The notes beneath the pieces were generated by a model that had not been told where the DNA came from, made no database searches, and saw only the letters and a list, made by a program, of their open reading frames with translations. Below are positions 62,026 through 64,000 of a DNA stretch of 64,000 bases, piece after piece. Numbering within the stretch: position 1 is the first letter of the stretch; every line of letters starts with the position of its first letter. Source of the DNA: an uncultured Lachnospiraceae bacterium (GTDB taxonomy: Bacteria; Bacillota; Clostridia; Lachnospirales; Lachnospiraceae); NCBI GenBank assembly GCA_910578405.1, contig CAJTQO010000012.1, positions 16,536-80,535 of the forward strand, in the 5' to 3' direction. The translations under genes and the position numbers were made by a program.

Positions 62026-62859
62026 CTACTCATCCAACAGGTTTCCGATATGCTGTTTTTCAAAGAACATTTCCTTATTGGCCAGCACAATAACTGCTGC
62101 CGCAAAAAATATGATAATTGTCTCCACACATTTTGTCTGTGGCGTCATGGCGATTTTTTCCTGCATCGCATTCACAAACAAATGGAAGATAATGCAGGCA
62201 AGCATACTGCGGTTATTCTTTACATAGACCCAAGTTGTCAGAAATCCCAACGGGACAACGCCGATTAAAAAGTTCAGCGCATATAACACGCCAAGTTCTT
62301 TCAGCCCATAGTGATATGTGCCCTTAATCCAAAACAAAGGCAAGTGCCACAACGCCCATACAAAGCCAAAAATAACCGATTCCGTGAACCATGAGAAATA
62401 AGACGCTACGGAATCCTCTCCATATCCCCGCCAGCCAACCTCCTCAATAACTGCCGCAAGTAAAATTGTCAGCATCGCGGAAGTCCCTGCGACCGAAAAG
62501 GAAAAATCTTCCGTAAAGGAAAACTGCCCTAAGGACTGTCCCGCCAATACGGAAAACAAAATAGAAAGAACAACAATCGCCAGAAACCCGAAAATTGCCG
62601 CTATAACGCTAAGCGGCTTTATACGGTAAAAACCGATTAGTTTTCGCTTAAAGTCCGCTTTTAACGCCTTGTTCCCTGAAGTCAGTATGGTAATGACCGC
62701 TGTGACGGCAGGAGCGGTTAAGCCAAACAGCATTAGCAAAGCGGATATGCCGTTATCATTCTCTGACTGGCTGACGACTGCCGCTAAAATCCAAAATATC
62801 CATGTAGCGGCAAAACAAGTGATATAAAAACGCAATGGCCTGTATCTATACTGTCCCAT
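62026..62859 (-). CDS. CPBP-family intramembrane metalloprotease
   Basis: Membrane protease of the Abi/CaaX-like family, 277 residues with about eight helices. Motif 1 reads IEEVGWRGYGE (two Glu), motif 2 FGFVWALWHLPLFW (His) and motif 3 IIFHLFVNAM (His). AGGAGGG precedes the ATG. It lies 123 bases downstream of tetR on the same strand, with a second TetR-like operator sequence in the gap. In Bacillota such proteases often process or give immunity to small peptides, which makes the neighbouring 48-residue peptides candidate substrates. That link is inference. Confidence 0.9.
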   Translation of the reverse strand: MGQYRYRPLRFYITCFAATWIFWILAAVVSQSENDNGISALLMLFGLTAPAVTAVITILTSGNKALKADFKRKLIGFYRIKPLSVIAAIFGFLAIVVLSILFSVLAGQSLGQFSFTEDFSFSVAGTSAMLTILLAAVIEEVGWRGYGEDSVASYFSWFTESVIFGFVWALWHLPLFWIKGTYHYGLKELGVLYALNFLIGVVPLGFLTTWVYVKNNRSMLACIIFHLFVNAMQEKIAMTPQTKCVETIIIFFAAAVIVLANKEMFFEKQHIGNLLDE

Positions 62860-62917
62860 AAGCTCCCTCCTAAAATCAACATTTGACAAATTGACTGAAC
62901 ATAATCCCATTGTTTAT

Positions 62918-62934
62918 AGACTGTCTGCCTGTCG
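62918..62934. promoter_or_regulatory. Second, weaker TetR-type operator before the CPBP gene
   Basis: AGACTGTCTGCCTGTCG keeps 13 of 16 defined positions of the dyad found at the tetR promoter. Its position before the CPBP start suggests separate control of that gene by the same repressor. Confidence 0.4.
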
Positions 62935-62944
62935 GTAGCAGGTT

Positions 62945-62972
62945 AAAAATTAAGGAACTGCAATGTCCCTTA
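62945..62972 (-). terminator. Weak terminator after tetR
   Basis: On the minus strand AAGGGA pairs with TTCCTT and a T run (AATTTTT) follows, just past the tetR stop. Confidence 0.4.
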
Positions 62973-62982
62973 AAATCAAATT

Positions 62983-63630
62983 TCATTCCACATTACTTAG
63001 ATTATCTTGAAAAATAGGCATGATGGCTGCTTTCATACTGTTTTGCTCCATATTTAAGAGCCGTTCCAGATTGTAAATAAATGCATCTACCCTTCTTTGC
63101 TTTTCCTCTACGCTATGCTCCATAAGGTCATCAAACACTGTGTTTGCATATAGGAATGTCATTTCCGCCACTTCTTTGGGATAATCTGTCTTACATATCC
63201 CCTGTGCTATACTTTCCTGTATTAAGTCAGTGAGCAGCGGATTGATTTCAGACAGGATGCATTTTTGCATTTTTTGGTGCATAAGGGCATTTTGTGGCCT
63301 ATGGGCCTGTTTCAGAAGTCCGTGACTGAAATTCCTGTCATCTACCTTCAGGGCAAGCATCATCTTTGTAAGCCGCTGCAATATCGGCGTATCCTTTTCC
63401 GCTATGATTTTTTCCGCTTTCCCTGCCAATCTTTTTACCATACGTTCAATCATGGCATCGAGAATTTCTTCTTTTGACTTGAAATGGTAATACAGCGTGC
63501 CTCTGGCTATGCCAATCTCATTTAAAATATCGGTCGTGCTTGTATTATCAAAGCCTTTTGCGCCAAATAAGCGTTCTGCCGCATCCAATATCTCATTTTT
63601 CCGTTCCTCCGCTTCTTTCACCACTCGCAT
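62983..63630 (-). CDS. TetR-family transcriptional regulator
   Basis: 215-residue repressor. The N-terminal helix-turn-helix is ILDAAERLFGAKGFDNTSTTDILNEIGIARGTLYYHFKSKEEIL. The C-terminal ligand-binding domain is divergent, as usual. I chose the ATG at MRVVKEAEERKN; upstream in-frame codons lie across the operator and promoter. A palindromic operator overlaps its own start region, so it is probably autoregulated, and a related site precedes the CPBP gene. The inducer is unknown. Confidence 0.93.
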   Translation of the reverse strand: MRVVKEAEERKNEILDAAERLFGAKGFDNTSTTDILNEIGIARGTLYYHFKSKEEILDAMIERMVKRLAGKAEKIIAEKDTPILQRLTKMMLALKVDDRNFSHGLLKQAHRPQNALMHQKMQKCILSEINPLLTDLIQESIAQGICKTDYPKEVAEMTFLYANTVFDDLMEHSVEEKQRRVDAFIYNLERLLNMEQNSMKAAIMPIFQDNLSNVE

Positions 63631-63657
63631 TTCATTCACCCACTTTGATTTTCCTAA

Positions 63658-63705
63658 TAGACAGACTGTCAGTCTAATACTAACACTTAAAAGTCCCATT
63701 GTCAA
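63658..63705 (-). promoter_or_regulatory. tetR promoter with overlapping operator
   Basis: On the minus strand TTGACA (63700-63705), 17 bases and TAGTAT (63677-63682) are followed directly by a 19-bp near-perfect dyad of the form AGAC-n-GAC-n-GTC-n-GTCT (63658-63676). Binding there would block transcription start. Confidence 0.8.
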
Positions 63706-63751
63706 TCTATTGAACGGAATATTTACAGGCTTCCTTTCGATTCTTACATAT

Positions 63752-63816
63752 AAAAAGAGCAGGCATTCTGTCCAAGAGTATTTTTCCGTTACTCTTTTTA
63801 GCCAGATTGCCTGCCC
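63752..63816 (-). terminator. Terminator of peptide cassette 3
   Basis: GAGCAGGCA/TGCCTGCCC with an inner AAGAGT/ACTCTT stem and a T run on the minus strand, almost identical to the hairpin after copy 2. It separates copy 3 from the tetR promoter. Confidence 0.75.
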
Positions 63817-63853
63817 TTCTTCGCCTTATTCACTTCCATATCCGCGGCCCGTC

Positions 63854-64000
63854 TTAGAAAGCCCTGGGAGATACGTTCAACAGTGTGTAGGAATTCCTTT
63901 TGAGCATTTCCCCGGAATTGCTTTCCTCACCCACATGGCCTAATACAACCAGATTCTTTACAAAATATTTTTCCACCATTGTCATCATATAATTTTTCAT
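63854..64000 (-). CDS. 48-residue conserved peptide, copy 3
   Basis: Complete peptide whose ATG is the last codon of the window, so its promoter is out of view. The product is identical to copy 2 with only synonymous base changes. The terminator and spacer that follow are also nearly identical to those of copy 2. It precedes tetR and CPBP on the same strand but is insulated from them by the terminator. Confidence 0.7.
   Translation of the reverse strand: MKNYMMTMVEKYFVKNLVVLGHVGEESNSGEMLKRNSYTLLNVSPRAF

Noticed and set aside
61809..62129. 106-residue minus-strand open frame across the CPBP end and peptide 2 region
   Set aside because: It overlaps the CPBP gene and the peptide gene in another frame, and the matching frame around copy 1 is not conserved.

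Overview
The window looks like the chromosome of a gut-type Lachnospiraceae/Clostridia bacterium (Bacillota). GC content is moderate, ribosome binding sites are strong AGGAGG types, and promoters are sigma-A-like. Family content fits too: a class I lysyl-tRNA synthetase, an RsgI-type anti-sigma factor, a YerC-type TrpR-like regulator, a hydrogenase-like chemoreceptor, CsoR/CopA, and iron-sulfur serine dehydratase. No rRNA, tRNA, CRISPR array, phage or complete insertion sequence was seen. Most genes are on the minus strand.

Layout. 1-5.6 kb: 3' truncated lysK, a Cache-domain chemoreceptor, then a plus-strand unit of a secreted His-rich protein, an ECF sigma factor and an RsgI-like anti-sigma factor with a His-rich tail. 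5.6-9.6 kb: a minus-strand run of GH4 phosphoglycosidase, PfkB kinase, EEP phosphatase/nuclease and GNAT. 9.7-15 kb: a two-component system plus an FtsX-type ABC transporter. 15-21 kb: methyltransferase, AAC(3)-type acetyltransferase, two GNATs and a three-gene ABC-2 exporter. 21-30 kb: a mobile-element-littered gap, a HipA-like kinase with a small overlapping partner, a large hybrid histidine kinase, a GGDEF protein and a Gfo/Idh oxidoreductase. 30-36 kb: gamma-Glu amidotransferase, DUF2974 hydrolase, nucleoid-associated protein and the TrkH/TrkA potassium system. 36-42 kb: a 52-bp tandem repeat, an AGCS symporter, and a Na/Pi cotransporter-PhoB-PhoR operon behind a clear Pho-box array. 42-50 kb: YerC, two XRE regulators, the csoR-copA copper operon, GNAT and a hydrogenase-MCP fusion. 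50-59 kb: glyA, lipid kinase, PAP2, GT2, an SfsA-MutY fusion, a DUF1653 protein and a MATE exporter. 59-64 kb: sdaAB/sdaAA, CPBP protease and TetR, interspersed with three copies of a cassette encoding a conserved 48-residue peptide.

Points most worth a second look: (1) the three-copy 48-aa peptide cassette, whose copies 2 and 3 differ only at synonymous sites; (2) CopA with a C-terminal CopZ-like domain and a well-spaced internal ribosome binding site and ATG at the domain boundary; (3) the SfsA-MutY fusion; (4) a soluble hydrogenase-like chemoreceptor; (5) the His-rich protein/ECF/His-tailed anti-sigma module with a candidate self-promoter; (6) a MITE-like hairpin family that ends an open frame with the same Leu-Glu-Arg-Val-stop; (7) the HipA-like kinase with a non-HTH overlapping partner.

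Regulatory sequence is unusually legible here: a CsoR operator sits inside the csoR promoter, an 11-bp-periodic Pho box lies upstream of the phosphate operon, a TetR operator overlaps the tetR start region, and a direct repeat lies upstream of the FtsX transporter. All functions are inferred from reading the sequence; no database search was possible.
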